Source: PALSA-1004 sp963804885 (GTDB lineage: Bacteria > Pseudomonadota > Gammaproteobacteria > Burkholderiales > SG8-41). Taken from it: 64,000 bases of DNA. Made by a program: the position numbers and the translations under genes. The notes below the pieces were generated by a model, which saw only the letters and a list, made by a program, of their open reading frames with translations, did no database searches and was not told where the DNA came from. Of this stretch, positions 19,068 through 27,961 are shown piece by piece; positions within the stretch are counted from its first letter, which is position 1, and each line of letters begins with the position of its first letter. The stretch covers positions 62,001-126,000 of the forward strand of contig CAWDSF010000019.1 in assembly GCA_963804885.1 (NCBI GenBank). Reading direction: 5' to 3'.

Positions 19068-19804
19068 CTATCGGAGCTGCGACAAGAGCTTGACCGCGCC
19101 GCCGCCGTCGTGCCGCGCCTTGAGGTTGGCCAGCGCCTTCATGCCGCCGGCGGCATAGGCCGCGACCGCGCGCAGCAGCTCGGCGAGCTCATGCGCGCGA
19201 TCCCGCGTCGAACCGGCAATAGGCGCCGCGCGTCAGCCGCGCGATCTCGCGGAACGCGGGCTCTGCCACCGGATCGTGGCCCTCCTGGAACATGAAGGCC
19301 GGCACGCCGAGCAGACCGAGCTGGCCGGCGGCGGCGCAAAGATCGTCGATCGGCTCCTCCATGGCGTCGCCGACGAACACCAGCGCCTGCACCTTCTGCT
19401 GTTCGTTCTCGCGGCGCGCATGCGCCAGGATCTTTCCGATCTGGGTGTGGCCGCCGCGGCAATCGATGCGCTCCATCAGCGAGCCAAGACCGCGCGCGTC
19501 GGACACCCAGCGCGACGAGCGGCATTCGGCGAGCCCGCGGTAATAGACGAGCTGAACATCGAGGCCGCCGATCGCCGCCGTCTCGCGGAACATGTCGGCC
19601 TGCAGCCGGCAGGCGGTGTCCCATAGCGGCTGCCGGCTCATGGTGGCATCGAGCGCGAAAATCAGCCGTCCGCGCCGGCCGGACTGCGCGGTCGGGCCGA
19701 GCGAGCGGACCTGTTGCAGGAACGCGTCGACCTCGGCGCGGCCGGAGCCTGTTGGCCGGCTCGGAGCGGCCCTCGGTCGAGGCGGGGGTGCGGTCCTTGG
19801 TCAT
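19068..19804 (-). CDS. VWA-domain protein, frameshifted
   Basis: Protein with a von Willebrand A-like fold. The segment RLIFALDATMSRQPLWDTAC contains the expected metal-site start (DATMSR in place of DxSxS). Then come LQADMFRETAAIGGLDVQLV, YYRGLAECRSSRWVSDARGL, GGHTQIGKILAHARRE, VQALVFVGDAMEEPIDDLCA and FREIARLTRGAYCRFDAGSA. Frame changes near 19,745 and 19,205 split it. From memory, this VWA protein commonly precedes the membrane J-domain gene in Hyphomicrobiales; here they are 2 bases apart. The function is unknown. An alternative ATG at 19,819 is possible. Confidence 0.75.
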
Positions 19805-19901
19805 GGCGTTTGGCGGCATTCCATCGCCCTATAAGTGCGCCTTCGCGCGCCGGGCGCAATGGCCCAAGGCGCAGCAGAATGTCGCTTGCGGTAACGAATT
19901 C

Positions 19902-20824
19902 CTACTGCGCCAGGATGTCGTGCAGTTCGAGCGGACTGGCCTGCGCCGCGAACCATTCCTGGCGCGCCGCCGCGCGCCGCAGGCCGCGTTCGTCGAGCGG
20001 CAGCTTGCAGCGCTCCGAGCAGCGTGTCGACCTCCTGCCGCGCGGTGACGTGCGACAGGCTCGGCCGCGTGCCGAGCGTGGCCTCGGTCCAGATCGTCGA
20101 GCGCGGTCAGCCCGCGCGGATAGAACTCGCGGAAAATCACCCGCTCGGCGAAGCCGTCGGTGGCGCGGAAGCCGAGCCGCAGCGACAGCTCCTGCAACCC
20201 CTCGCCCACCAGGCGCTTGTTGCGCGAGCCGAGCATCGACAGACGGTTGCGCACCACGACCCAGTCGATGGTGGCATGGTCGACCACCCGGCGCTGGCGG
20301 CGCGCCTCGCGCACCATGTCCGCGAAGTGACTGGTTCCGGTCACCGCGAAGGTCACCGGATCGACGGTGCCGAGCACGTCGAAATCGACAAAGCTGTCGT
20401 TGAGCGGCGTGATCAGCGTGTCCGCCATCGAATGCGCGAGCCGCATCAGATAGCTGTCGTTGCCCGGCGTATCGATGACGACGAAATCATGGGTGTGCTC
20501 GACCGCGTCGATGGCGGCGGCAAAGCTGTTGAACTCGGCCGCCTCGTTGTCGGCGACCAGCGCGCCGTCGGCGCGCGCGATGCAGTAATGCGACGGCATT
20601 GCGAGATCGAGCCCGGCGTGCTTGGCCCAGGCGCGGCGGTTGTCGATGTAGTGGGTGAAGCTTTGCTGGCGGCAGTCGAGGTCGATCGTGGCGACGCGCT
20701 GGCCGGCCTTCAGCAGCGCGACCGCAACGTGCATGGCGATTGTCGATTTGCCCGATCCGCCCTTTTCGTTGCCGAGGACGACGCAATAGGCGGAGCGCGG
20801 CCGCACGCTACTCTCAACCGACAT
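19902..20824 (-). CDS. mipZ: MipZ-type division-plane positioning ATPase (copy 2), frameshifted near C-terminus
   Basis: Second MipZ/ParA-like ATPase. It has VVLGNEKGGSGKSTIAMHVA (deviant Walker A), TIDLDCRQQSFTHYIDNRRA, DFVVIDTPGNDSYLMRLAHS, LITPLNDSFVDFDVLGTVDP, VTGTSHFADMVREARRQRR and REFYPRGLTALDDLD. An extra base near 20,090 shifts the last ~60 residues. In the corrected frame they read TLGTRPSLSHVTARQEVDTL and end HDILAQ plus TAG at 19,902. Near-identical blocks occur in copy 1, including the RNRLSMLGSRNKRLVGEGLQ stretch. It is divergent from panC (94 bases apart). This copy keeps the region that is out of register in copy 1. Confidence 0.88.
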
Positions 20825-20917
20825 GGCACCCCTCACGGGGCCAAGTCATCGGAAGCTGCCCCCGCTTGCGGGCAAGCTTAGCACGTGTTTTCGATAGGTT
20901 TACGACTAACTTGAATC

Positions 20918-21801
20918 ATGGCGCGAACAACCAGAACCGAGCCTGCACCGCGCACCGAACCGACGGTGCTTCGCCTCGATTGCCGACCTGCGCGCGGCGG
21001 TGGCAAGCGCCCGGCAAGCCGGCGACAAGGTTGCGCTGGTGCCCACCATGGGGGCACTGCATGCCGGGCACTTGGCATTGGTGCGCAGCGCACGCCGCAG
21101 GGCTGGCCATGTGGTGGTGTCGATCTTCGTCAATCCCGCCCAGTTCGCCCCGAACGAGGATTTCGCGACCTATCCGCGCACCTGGGAGGCCGATCTCGCG
21201 GCACTGGCCAAGCTGCGGATCGACGCGATCTGGGCGCCAAGCGTCGCCACAATGTATCCGGACGGCTTCGACACCCGGATCGCGCCGGGCGGCCCTGCCC
21301 TGGCCGGCCTCGAGGACAAGTTCCGCCCGCATTTCTTCGGCGGCGTCTGCACCGTGGTCGCCAAGCTCCTGCTCCAGGTGCAGCCGGACTTCGCCACATT
21401 TGGCGAGAAGGACTACCAGCAACTCCAGGTCGTGACCGCGATGGCGCGCGACCTCGACATCCCGGTGAAGATCGTCGGCGTGCCGACCGTGCGCGAGACG
21501 GACGGCCTCGCGATGTCGTCGCGCAACGCCTATCTCTCGGCCGAGGAGCGCGCGGCGGCGCCCACGCTTCATCGCGTGCTGCAAGGCCTGTGCGGCGCGG
21601 CTCAAGGACGGCGGCCCGATCGCCGCGATCCTGGCCGAGGGCCGCCAGGCCATCGAACGGGTCGGATTTGCCGTCGACTATCTTGAGGCGCGGCACGCCG
21701 AGACGTTGAAACCGATCGGCTCGCTCGCCGGCGGACCGGTCCGGCTCCTGGTCGCGGCCAAGATCGGCCGCACCCGGCTGATCGACAACGTCGGGGTTTA
21801 G
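20918..21801 (+). CDS. panC: pantoate--beta-alanine ligase, frameshifted
   Basis: Last step of pantothenate synthesis: joins pantoate and beta-alanine using ATP. The blocks are DKVALVPTMGALHAGHLALV (HIGH-like ATP site), VVVSIFVNPAQFAPNEDFAT, YPRTWEADLAALAK, FFGGVCTVVAKLLLQVQPDF, ATFGEKDYQQLQVVTAMARD, VPTVRETDGLAMSSRNAYLS and GGPVRLLVAAKIGRTRLIDN. Two single-base insertions, near 20,971 and 21,600, split the frame; otherwise the ~293-residue length is normal. The stop at 21,799 overlaps the stop of the convergent DUF1489 gene by 4 bases. I see no panB nearby. Confidence 0.93.
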
Positions 21802-22238
21802 AGCAGGCCGAGCTCGCGCAACTCGCGGCGCAGCGGCTCCGGCATGTTGGTCGCGCCGCGCGCCACGCGATCAAGATCGGGCGGCGCCTCCTTGACCTCG
21901 AGATAACGCCAGCCCTGGAAGGCACGATACGGCCGTGGCCGCACCGGAACGCATTTGGGATCGAGCACCAGCCGGCAACGGCCGATGCCGTCCTTGTCCA
22001 CGAACGGACGGACATCGAGGATGCGCTCGCGGCAGAGAATTTCGCCGCGGATCACCCAGTAGATCGAGCCGCCGTCGATCAGCTCCTCGGCGCGCTTGGG
22101 CACCATGCGGGTGGTGTGGATGCGCTCGGGCTTGCGCACGCCGCGTTTGCGCTGCTCCTTGAGCTTGAGCTTGATCCAGTCCTCGAGGTCTTCGATCGAG
22201 TCGGTGCCGACGCTGAGCTTGATGAGATGAAGCGGCAT
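21798..22238 (-). CDS. DUF1489 family protein
   Basis: Intact 146-residue cytoplasmic protein of unknown function: MPLHLIKLSVGTDSIEDLED, WIKLKLKEQRKRGVRKPERI, TTRMVPKRAEELIDGGSIYW, VIRGEILCRERILDVRPFVD, PYRAFQGWRYLEVKEAPPD. The HLIKLSVG start and GGSIYWVIKG-like block are characteristic of DUF1489 in alphaproteobacteria. An upstream ATG at 22,250 is possible; 22,238 matches the family. It begins 12 bases after the stop of the biotin carboxylase gene on the same strand, so they may be cotranscribed. Confidence 0.85.
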   Translation of the reverse strand: MPLHLIKLSVGTDSIEDLEDWIKLKLKEQRKRGVRKPERIHTTRMVPKRAEELIDGGSIYWVIRGEILCRERILDVRPFVDKDGIGRCRLVLDPKCVPVRPRPYRAFQGWRYLEVKEAPPDLDRVARGATNMPEPLRRELRELGLL

Positions 22239-22250
22239 GTCAGTTCCCAT

Positions 22251-23340
22251 TCACTCTTCGATCGCCTCGATCGTCATCAGGGCCGCACCTTCGGCCACCT
22301 GGCCGCCGGCGGCAACCGCGAGCGCGCCCACCCGGCCGGCGCGCGGCGCGGTCAGCGTGTGCTCCATCTTCATCGCCTCGATGATGGCCAAACGCTGACC
22401 TTTCTCGACCTTGTCGCCCTCGGCGACCAACAACGCCAGAACCTTGCCGTGCATCGGCGCGCGCACCGGTCCTCCGCCATCAGTGGCATCGAGGCCGGCC
22501 GCGCCGCGCTTGCGTGGCGCACCACGGTTTGCCGCCCGTGGCGCAACACATAGACAGCATCTGCCGCCTCGATCGTCCTGGCATCAAGGGCAGCGGCCAC
22601 GCCATCCACAGTCACCACCGGCGCTGCTGGAGCGTACGTTACCTCCGCTTCGATCGGCTCGCCGTCCACCATTATCGGCAACGGATGGGCGCGGACTCCC
22701 GTGAGCTGAAAACCGTCGGCCGCATCCCAGGGCGAAGCCGGTGCATCGGGTTCCCGATCGAGATGGCGGCGGATGCGGTCATGCTCGCGCGCCAGCAGAC
22801 GGGCGGCGCCGAACGCCGCCGCGGCGTGGTCGGGGCCGCCACCGAAGCGCGCCAAGATGGCGGTCGATGAAGCCGGTGTCGAAGCGTCCCGCCCGGAACT
22901 CGGCCGAACGACAAAGCCCCGCGAGCAAGGCCAGGTTGGTGTACGGGCCGGCGGCCACGGTTTCCGCAAGCGCCGCGGCAAGCCGATCGAGCGCCGCCTC
23001 GCGGCTCGGCGCATGCGCGATCATTTTTGCGATCATCGGGTCGTAGAACGGCGTGATCGCACTGCCTTGCTCCACTCCGGTGTCGACGCGCACGCCGTGA
23101 GGAAATTGCAGCGCCAGCAGCGTTCCGGTCGATGGCAGGAACCCGCGGGCCGGATCTTCGGCATAGATTCGGGCCTCGATCGCGTGGCCTTGCAGCGGCA
23201 CCGCGTCCTGCGTCAACGGCAACAGCTCGCCCGCGGCGATCCGGAACTGCCATTCCACGAGGTCGAGGCCGGTGATCGCCTCGGTCACCGGATGCTCGAC
23301 CTGCAGCCGCGTGTTCATCTCCATGAACCAGAAGCCGCCG
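22251..23340 (-). CDS. acyl-CoA carboxylase biotin-carboxylase/BCCP subunit, 5'-truncated at the junction and frameshifted
   Basis: C-terminal half of a biotin-dependent carboxylase alpha subunit (methylcrotonyl-, propionyl- or acetyl-CoA type). It begins inside the biotin carboxylase domain at FMEMNTRLQVEHPVTEAITG (about residue 285 of a normal protein), then has GHAIEARIYAEDPARGFLPS, STGTLLALQFPHGVRVDTG and ITPFYDPMIAKMIAHAPSR. A BT-like linker with PLPIMVDGEPIEAEVTYAPA follows, and the biotinyl domain carries EAMKMEHT (the Lys is the biotin site) and ends MTIEAIEE. The ATP-grasp N-terminal part is missing because the sequence switches to another genome near 23,340. Frame changes occur near 22,860 and 22,470. 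Confidence 0.88.
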
Positions 23341-23355
23341 GACCGAGATCCTGAG
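23335..23355. other. probable chimeric joint between two genomes
   Basis: On the minus strand, M20 peptidase sequence (SEDFGWFAERVPAAHLRI) gives way within about ten bases to biotin carboxylase sequence (SGGFWFMEMNTRLQ) in a different frame. Both proteins are cut internally. Base composition, indel density and gene content change at the same point. No transposase, att site or repeat is visible here. Confidence 0.85.
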
Positions 23356-24407
23356 ATGGGCGGCGGGCACGCGCTCGGCGAACCAGCCGAAGTCTTCGCT
23401 GCCCATCGACGGCGCGCCCATGTCGATTATGTGCTCGTTACCCATGACGTCACACGCAGAAGCAATGACGTTCGCGAGCCGGCCTGTGGATTGTTCTGCA
23501 CGACCGGAGACTGGCGCTTCCAGGTGATTTCATGGTCAAGGCGCACGCTCTGGCACACGCCGGCAACGATTCGTCGCACAGACGTTTCTACTTGCATTGC
23601 GGCGCCTGCATCGAGCGTTCGCGCCGTCCCTCGAATGACTACGCGGTCGGCCAGGACATTGCGCGCGATGCCGCCGTCTATCTGGCCCACCGTAATGACG
23701 GCAGGAATGACCGGTGCGATCTCGCGGCTGATCACGGTTTGCAGCGCATTCAGAAGTTGCGCAGCACCTACGATCGCGTCGACGCCGGTATGCGGATGCG
23801 CTGCGTGTGAGGCCTTGCCCTTTAAGGTGATGTCGAACGCGTCAGACGATGCCATCACAGCGGTCGGGTTATAGCCGATGAGACCGGTTTTGACATTTGC
23901 GGCGAATTGTGGAATGCGACAATGACGTCCATCGCCGGATTTTCCAGTACACCGTCGTCAATCATCGCGGCGGCACCTGCCAGCGTCTCTTCCGCGGGCT
24001 GAAAGATGAACTTCACACCGCCATCGAACTGATCACGCACGTCGAGAGCACTTGCGCAACGCCGAGCGCGATTATCGTATGCACGTCATGTCCGCAGGCG
24101 TGCATCCGGCCGGGCACCTGGGAGGTAAACTCGACACCCGACGCTTCGGTAATCGGAAGCGCATCCATGTCCGCTCGCAAGCCGACCCTGCGGCCAGCGG
24201 TCGCGCCGTTGAGTATTCCGACGACACCGGTGCCCCCTATGCCTGTGCTTACTTGAGGTCCGTTCTTTTCAGTCGATCTGCAACAAGACCGGCGGTCACA
24301 TGTTCCTCGAACGCGAGCTCGGGGTGTGCGTGAAGTTTGCGGCGGAAGGTCATCAGATCCGGCGTAATTGGCTTGACGATCGCTGCTATTTCTTCATTCG
24401 AGATCAA
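23345..24407 (-). CDS. M20-family amidohydrolase (hippurate/N-acyl amino acid hydrolase type), 3'-truncated and frameshifted
   Basis: Metal-dependent hydrolase of N-acyl amino acids. A TTG at 24,407 preceded by GGGAGC opens LISNEEIAAIVKPITPDLMT, FRRKLHAHPELAFEEHVT. The metal-site block is GRMHACGHDVHT. QPAEETLAGAAAMIDDGVLE holds the catalytic Glu pair; FDITLKGKASHAAHPHTGVD and VTVGQIDGGIARNVLADRVV form the dimerisation lid. The end GMGSEDFGWFAERVPAAHLRI stops at the joint, so the last ~30 residues are lost. Frame changes lie near 24,257, 24,040, 23,905 and 23,470. It is followed by a Bug receptor gene on the same strand, which may supply the substrate. Confidence 0.8.
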
Positions 24408-24421
24408 ATGGTAGCTCCCTT

Positions 24422-25419
24422 TTAAAAATCGCGTTTTGCGCCTGAGATCTTGAGCAGTTTGCGCGCAGTTTCGATTTCCTGCTTCAGGAATAGCGCAAAT
24501 TGAGCCGGCGAATTGCCGACGATTTCTGCGCCACCGCTGACGAGCGATTCGCGAATGTCGGGCGTCTGCAGCGCACTCACGAACTCATCGTGCAGCTTCT
24601 TAATGAGCGCGGGCGGCGTCTTCGCCGGTGCGAGCGCACCATACCAACTTGTCGACCCTATCTGCGGAAATCCGGTCTCCGTCATCGTAGGGACGTCCGG
24701 GAGACCGTTGAAGCGGCGCGGACTGGTGACGGCGAGCGCCTGCAGCCGTTCGCCAATCAGCGGCAGCATCGCCGGGACCGGATTAAACATTATATCGACG
24801 TGCCCGCCCAGCAGATCGGTCAGTGCAAGGCCGCCTCCCTTATACGGAATATGGACGATGTCGATGCCGGCGACGTTGCCGAACAGCGCACCATGCAAGT
24901 GGCTGGGGTTCCCCAGGCCGGACGACGCGTAGTTGAGTTTGCCAGGTCTTGATTTGGCAAGTGCGATCAGTTCAGCAACGGATCTCGACGGCACCGTCGG
25001 ACCACGAGCAGGACGCTCGGCGTGAAAGCCAAAAGCGTAATCGGAGTCAGGTCTTTGACCGGGTCGTACGGAAGTTTCTCCTGAAGCAGCGTGCCGGTCG
25101 TGATCGGACCGGGCGCGCTCATGAGCAAGGTGTAGCCGTTCGGTGTTGCCTTCGCCACGAGGTCGGTGCCGATCACGCCCGCGCCGCCTGCGCGATTGTC
25201 CACGACAGTCGACTGCTTCCATTGCTCGCCGAGCTTTTTGGCCAGCATTCGGCCGATCAGGTCCGCAGTGCCGCCCGGAGGATTGGCGACGACGATACGT
25301 ACCGGTCTTTCCGGAAAATTGTCTGCGTGTGCAAGCGCGGCGCAGACGATAAATACACTGGAAGCGGCGACGAACAACCGGCGCCGGACACTATCGGCGC
25401 TTCGAAACATTCCGTGCAT
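24422..25419 (-). CDS. Bug-family tripartite tricarboxylate receptor protein (TctC-like) 1, frameshifted
   Basis: Periplasmic solute-binding protein. The ATG at 25,419 (GGGAG upstream) gives a signal peptide ending AALAHADNFPERPVRIVVAN. PPGGTADLIGRMLAKKLGEQ, VVDNRAGGAGVIGTDLVAKA, PNGYTLLMSAPGPI, LPYDPVKDLTPITLLAFTPS, IVHIPYKGGGLALTDLLGGH and a C-terminal KKLHDEFVSALQTPDIRESL follow. These are Bug hallmarks. One frame change near 24,985 separates the N- and C-terminal lobes. The ligand is unknown; Bug proteins bind carboxylates and amides. It lies 15 bases upstream of the M20 amidohydrolase on the same strand, suggesting capture and hydrolysis of one substrate. Confidence 0.88.
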
Positions 25420-25589
25420 GGAGACTCCCAAGACCAACTTAAGGCACTGTAAACTGCCAATCAAGCCGCAGGAATGATTGAGGAGATGGCAGGTGTTGGC
25501 GTATGACTGCATGGCGGGAAAGCGCGACGATATCAGATTTGATTCGGCATGGCCCTGTTCGATGCGCGAATGTGATCAAAAAAACCTCG

Positions 25590-26138
25590 TTAAGGGCGTG
25601 AAATACAGGAGCTGTCTTTTAGATAAAAGCGGAGCAGTCGCGTTGCCCAGCTACCGGCATACTCCACTCCGATTCGGCGTCGTCTTACGATTCCACCTCG
25701 CACCACTTGCGTTGGTGTTTCAACGTAAAGAGACTCAGCGAGCAGATCGGATCCGTTTTGGCGCAGGCTGATATGCATCGCTTTGCACAACAGCCCGGGT
25801 CCGCAGGTGCGCCCGGTCAAGTTATGCACGGGCTCCAAAGCCCTTAACAGCACTGCAGTGGCGGTTCCCTCCGGCCCTGTAACGACGTTCATGCAATAGT
25901 GCAACCCGTAAATCATGTACACGTAAGCATGGCCCGGTGGGCCAAACATCACCTCAGTGCGGGCCGTTCGGCCTTTTGAAGCATGGGACGCCAGGTCACG
26001 CGGCCCGAGATATGACTCCACTTCGACAATCCGCCCCACGCGTTTGACGCCGCGGGAAACATGAACGAGATTCATGCCCAGCAATTCCTGCGCAACGATC
26101 ACGGGGTCACGGTTATAAAACCGCCGCGGGAGTTTCAT
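25590..26138 (-). CDS. 3-methyladenine DNA glycosylase (AAG/MPG type)
   Basis: Base-excision repair glycosylase that removes alkylated purines. The intact 182-residue protein has FYNRDPVIVAQELLGMNLVH, RIVEVESYLGPRDLASHASK (catalytic Glu in VEVESY), GRTARTEVMFGPPGHAYVYM, IYGLHYCMNVVTGPEGTATA, VLLRALEP, TCGPGLLCKAMHISLRQNG. The ATG at 26,138 fits family length better than 26,168. An isolated repair gene on the same strand as its neighbours; no operon partner is evident. A diverged repeat begins just upstream (26,166). Confidence 0.92.
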   Translation of the reverse strand: MKLPRRFYNRDPVIVAQELLGMNLVHVSRGVKRVGRIVEVESYLGPRDLASHASKGRTARTEVMFGPPGHAYVYMIYGLHYCMNVVTGPEGTATAVLLRALEPVHNLTGRTCGPGLLCKAMHISLRQNGSDLLAESLYVETPTQVVRGGIVRRRRIGVEYAGSWATRLLRFYLKDSSCISRP

Positions 26139-26165
26139 CGAATCGCCCGGAGTTCTTGATTGCGT

Positions 26166-26270
26166 CACTTCCGGCGTATGCCAATGCGGCGGCCGATTTC
26201 CGCCGGCCGCGGGCGCTGCGAATGCGTTTCATGCAAGGCACCAAAAAGGGGCCAGGCTCGATTATCGATC
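26166..26270. repeat. two-module repeat (X-Y), left copy flanking Bug gene 2
   Basis: Module X (26,166-26,240) starts CACTTCCGGCGTATGCCAAT and contains CCGCCGGCCGCGGGCGC and TTTCATGCAAGGC. Module Y (26,243-26,270) is AAAAAGGGGCCAGGCTCG plus ATTATCGATC. Both modules recur at 27,321-27,421 in the order Y-X; Y is identical over 28 bases and X is ~80% alike. The sequence resembles 3' debris near REP-associated transposases, but that is only an impression. Confidence 0.7.
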
Positions 26271-26289
26271 CGGGAAATCACCAATGGTT

Positions 26290-27288
26290 TCAATCCGCCG
26301 TCGCGCCCGAGTCCTTGATGACTTTTGTCCACCTGATCATTTCCGACTTGATGAACGCCGCGAACTGCGCGCTGCTGCCCGCCGCGATATCCACGCCAAG
26401 GTCGGCAAAGCGCGACTGAAGGACCGGTTGATTCAATGCCTTGTTGACTTCGTCGTTGAGCCTCGTGACGACGGCCTTCGGCGTCGCAGACGGGGCACAG
26501 ACGCCGTACCAGGCATAGATTTCGAAGCCCGGGAATCCCGCCTCGATGAATGTCGGCACATCGGGTAGTTGCGCGCTGCGCCTGGCCGCGGTGACGCCCA
26601 GCGCACGCACCTTGCCGGCCCGCACAGAGGGCGCCCCGACCGGAACGTTTTCGAATATCGCCAGCAAGTGCCCGCCCAGCAAATCGGCCATTGCCAGCGC
26701 GCCGCCCTTGTACGGCACGTGAATGAGCTTGATCCCGGTTGTGCTCGCGAGCATCTCCATCGCCAGGTGCAGCGTGCTGCCGATGCCGGAGGAGCCGAAG
26801 CTGTACTTTCCCGGACTCGCCTTCGCGTACGCGATAAATTCGCCGACCGACGCAACCGGCGTCGACGGATGCACGACGAGCACGTTGGGTACCGTTCCGA
26901 TCAGTGCCACCGGCGCGAAATCCCGCTGCGGGTCATAACGCAGCTTCTTGTACAGCGCCGGATTGATGGCAACCGTGACAGTTCCGCACAGCAGCAGGGT
27001 GTAGCCGTCCGCCGGAGCTCGCGCCACGATCTCCGCGGCGATGGCCTGGTTAGCCCCCGGACGGTTTTCCATGACGATTTGCTGGCCCAATGCTTCGCTC
27101 ATTTTCGCTATCACAATTCGTCCCGCGATATCGTTGCCGCTGCCGGGCGCCGATCCGATTACCATCCGCACGGGCCTGTAGGGATACGGTTGCGCGTGTG
27201 CAGGCTCGAAGCCAGGCAACGCGACGGCCAGCGTAAGAACCAGCGGCAGGACTATGTTCAATACCCTTGCATTCCGATCTCTGGCCAT
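26290..27288 (-). CDS. Bug-family TctC-like receptor protein 2
   Basis: Intact 332-residue periplasmic receptor with signal peptide (VLPLVLTLAVALPGFEPAHA). It has PVRMVIGSAPGSGNDIAGRI, IVMENRPGANQAIAAEIVAR, ADGYTLLLCGTVTVAINPAL, LRYDPQRDFAPVALIGTVPN, IKLIHVPYKGGALAMADLLG and AAGSSAQFAAFIKSEMIRWT. It stands alone between two copies of a repeat (26,166-26,270 and 27,321-27,421), which suggests the gene and its flanks arrived or duplicated as a unit. No transporter membrane genes adjoin. The ligand is unknown. Confidence 0.92.
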   Translation of the reverse strand: MARDRNARVLNIVLPLVLTLAVALPGFEPAHAQPYPYRPVRMVIGSAPGSGNDIAGRIVIAKMSEALGQQIVMENRPGANQAIAAEIVARAPADGYTLLLCGTVTVAINPALYKKLRYDPQRDFAPVALIGTVPNVLVVHPSTPVASVGEFIAYAKASPGKYSFGSSGIGSTLHLAMEMLASTTGIKLIHVPYKGGALAMADLLGGHLLAIFENVPVGAPSVRAGKVRALGVTAARRSAQLPDVPTFIEAGFPGFEIYAWYGVCAPSATPKAVVTRLNDEVNKALNQPVLQSRFADLGVDIAAGSSAQFAAFIKSEMIRWTKVIKDSGATAD

Positions 27289-27320
27289 CTGGTGAACTCC
27301 TTTGCCAAATTCGCCCTCGC

Positions 27321-27421
27321 AAAAAGGGGCCAGGCTCGATTATCGATCACTTCCGTCGTATGCCAATGACCCGCCCCACTTCCGCCGGCCGCGGGCGCCG
27401 CGCATGTGTTTCGTGCAAGGC
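27321..27421. repeat. two-module repeat (Y-X), right copy
   Basis: Module Y (27,321-27,348) matches 26,243-26,270 base for base. Module X (27,348-27,421) follows immediately, whereas in the left copy X precedes Y. X here forms the 3' end of the thioesterase reading frame. Confidence 0.7.
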
Positions 27422-27846
27422 GCTGCAGGCGCCAGTCGGTCGGCGGGCCAGGCGGCGCTGCGTCGTGTTGTCATGTCGACGCAGATCGAGATCGCTTCGG
27501 AGGTGGCTGCCAGCCAGCGCTCGTCAGCGTGAAGCATGGTCATGAAGTAATGTAATCGCTTCGCGTCGAAGTCGATCACCTGAAAGGTGAAATCAAGCGG
27601 ATCGCCCGCATGCACCTCGCGTTGGTAGGTGACATGCGATTCCAGCGTAAACGTGCTGCAGCCGGTTGCTTCGGTGCTCGCAGAGCCCACACCGAGCCTG
27701 TCCCAGGGGAGATCGAGAGCCTGGTCGAAGAGCACGGAGTAGTAGCCTACGTTCATATGGCCGTTGGGATCAATGAACGCCGGCGGCACGACAAAGCCGG
27801 AATAGCGAATGTTGTCGATGGCCTGGGTGATGTCGGTAGATGACAA
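27340..27846 (-). CDS. acyl-CoA thioesterase, hotdog fold, with repeat-derived C-terminus
   Basis: 4HBT-type hotdog thioesterase of 168 residues. It has PAFIDPNGHMNVGYYSVLFD (the Asp and HMN are the usual active-site block), ALDLPWDRLGVG, FTLESHVTYQREVHAGDPLD, FTFQVIDFDAKRLHYFMTML and ICVDMTTRRSAAWPAD. These fit a thioesterase acting on medium or aromatic acyl-CoA or carnitine-type esters. The last ~28 residues (from about KHMRGARGRRK) are encoded by the repeat module X and the stop lies in module Y, so the natural end is probably near the AWPADRL segment. It is divergent from the rluA-like gene. Confidence 0.75.
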   Translation of the reverse strand: MSSTDITQAIDNIRYSGFVVPPAFIDPNGHMNVGYYSVLFDQALDLPWDRLGVGSASTEATGCSTFTLESHVTYQREVHAGDPLDFTFQVIDFDAKRLHYFMTMLHADERWLAATSEAISICVDMTTRRSAAWPADRLAPAAPCTKHMRGARGRRKWGGSLAYDGSDR

Positions 27847-27961
27847 TGTGGAGTCCTCGTGTGGTCATTCGCAGAGCTGATCCGTCCCTGCTTAATCAAT
27901 TCTGCAGGCAAATCAAAGGGGCAGTTTAAGCGAGTCGCCTCTCAATGAGACAATCCGCGGC

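Noticed and set aside
1..22900. Programmed ribosomal frameshifting in many genes
   Set aside because: No slippery heptamers or consistent sites; the changes are too many and are spread over unrelated genes.
22672..23445. A continuous minus-strand frame across the joint, suggesting an M20-carboxylase fusion protein
   Set aside because: Past the joint this frame is out of register with the biotin carboxylase, so it is a chance open frame in GC-rich DNA.
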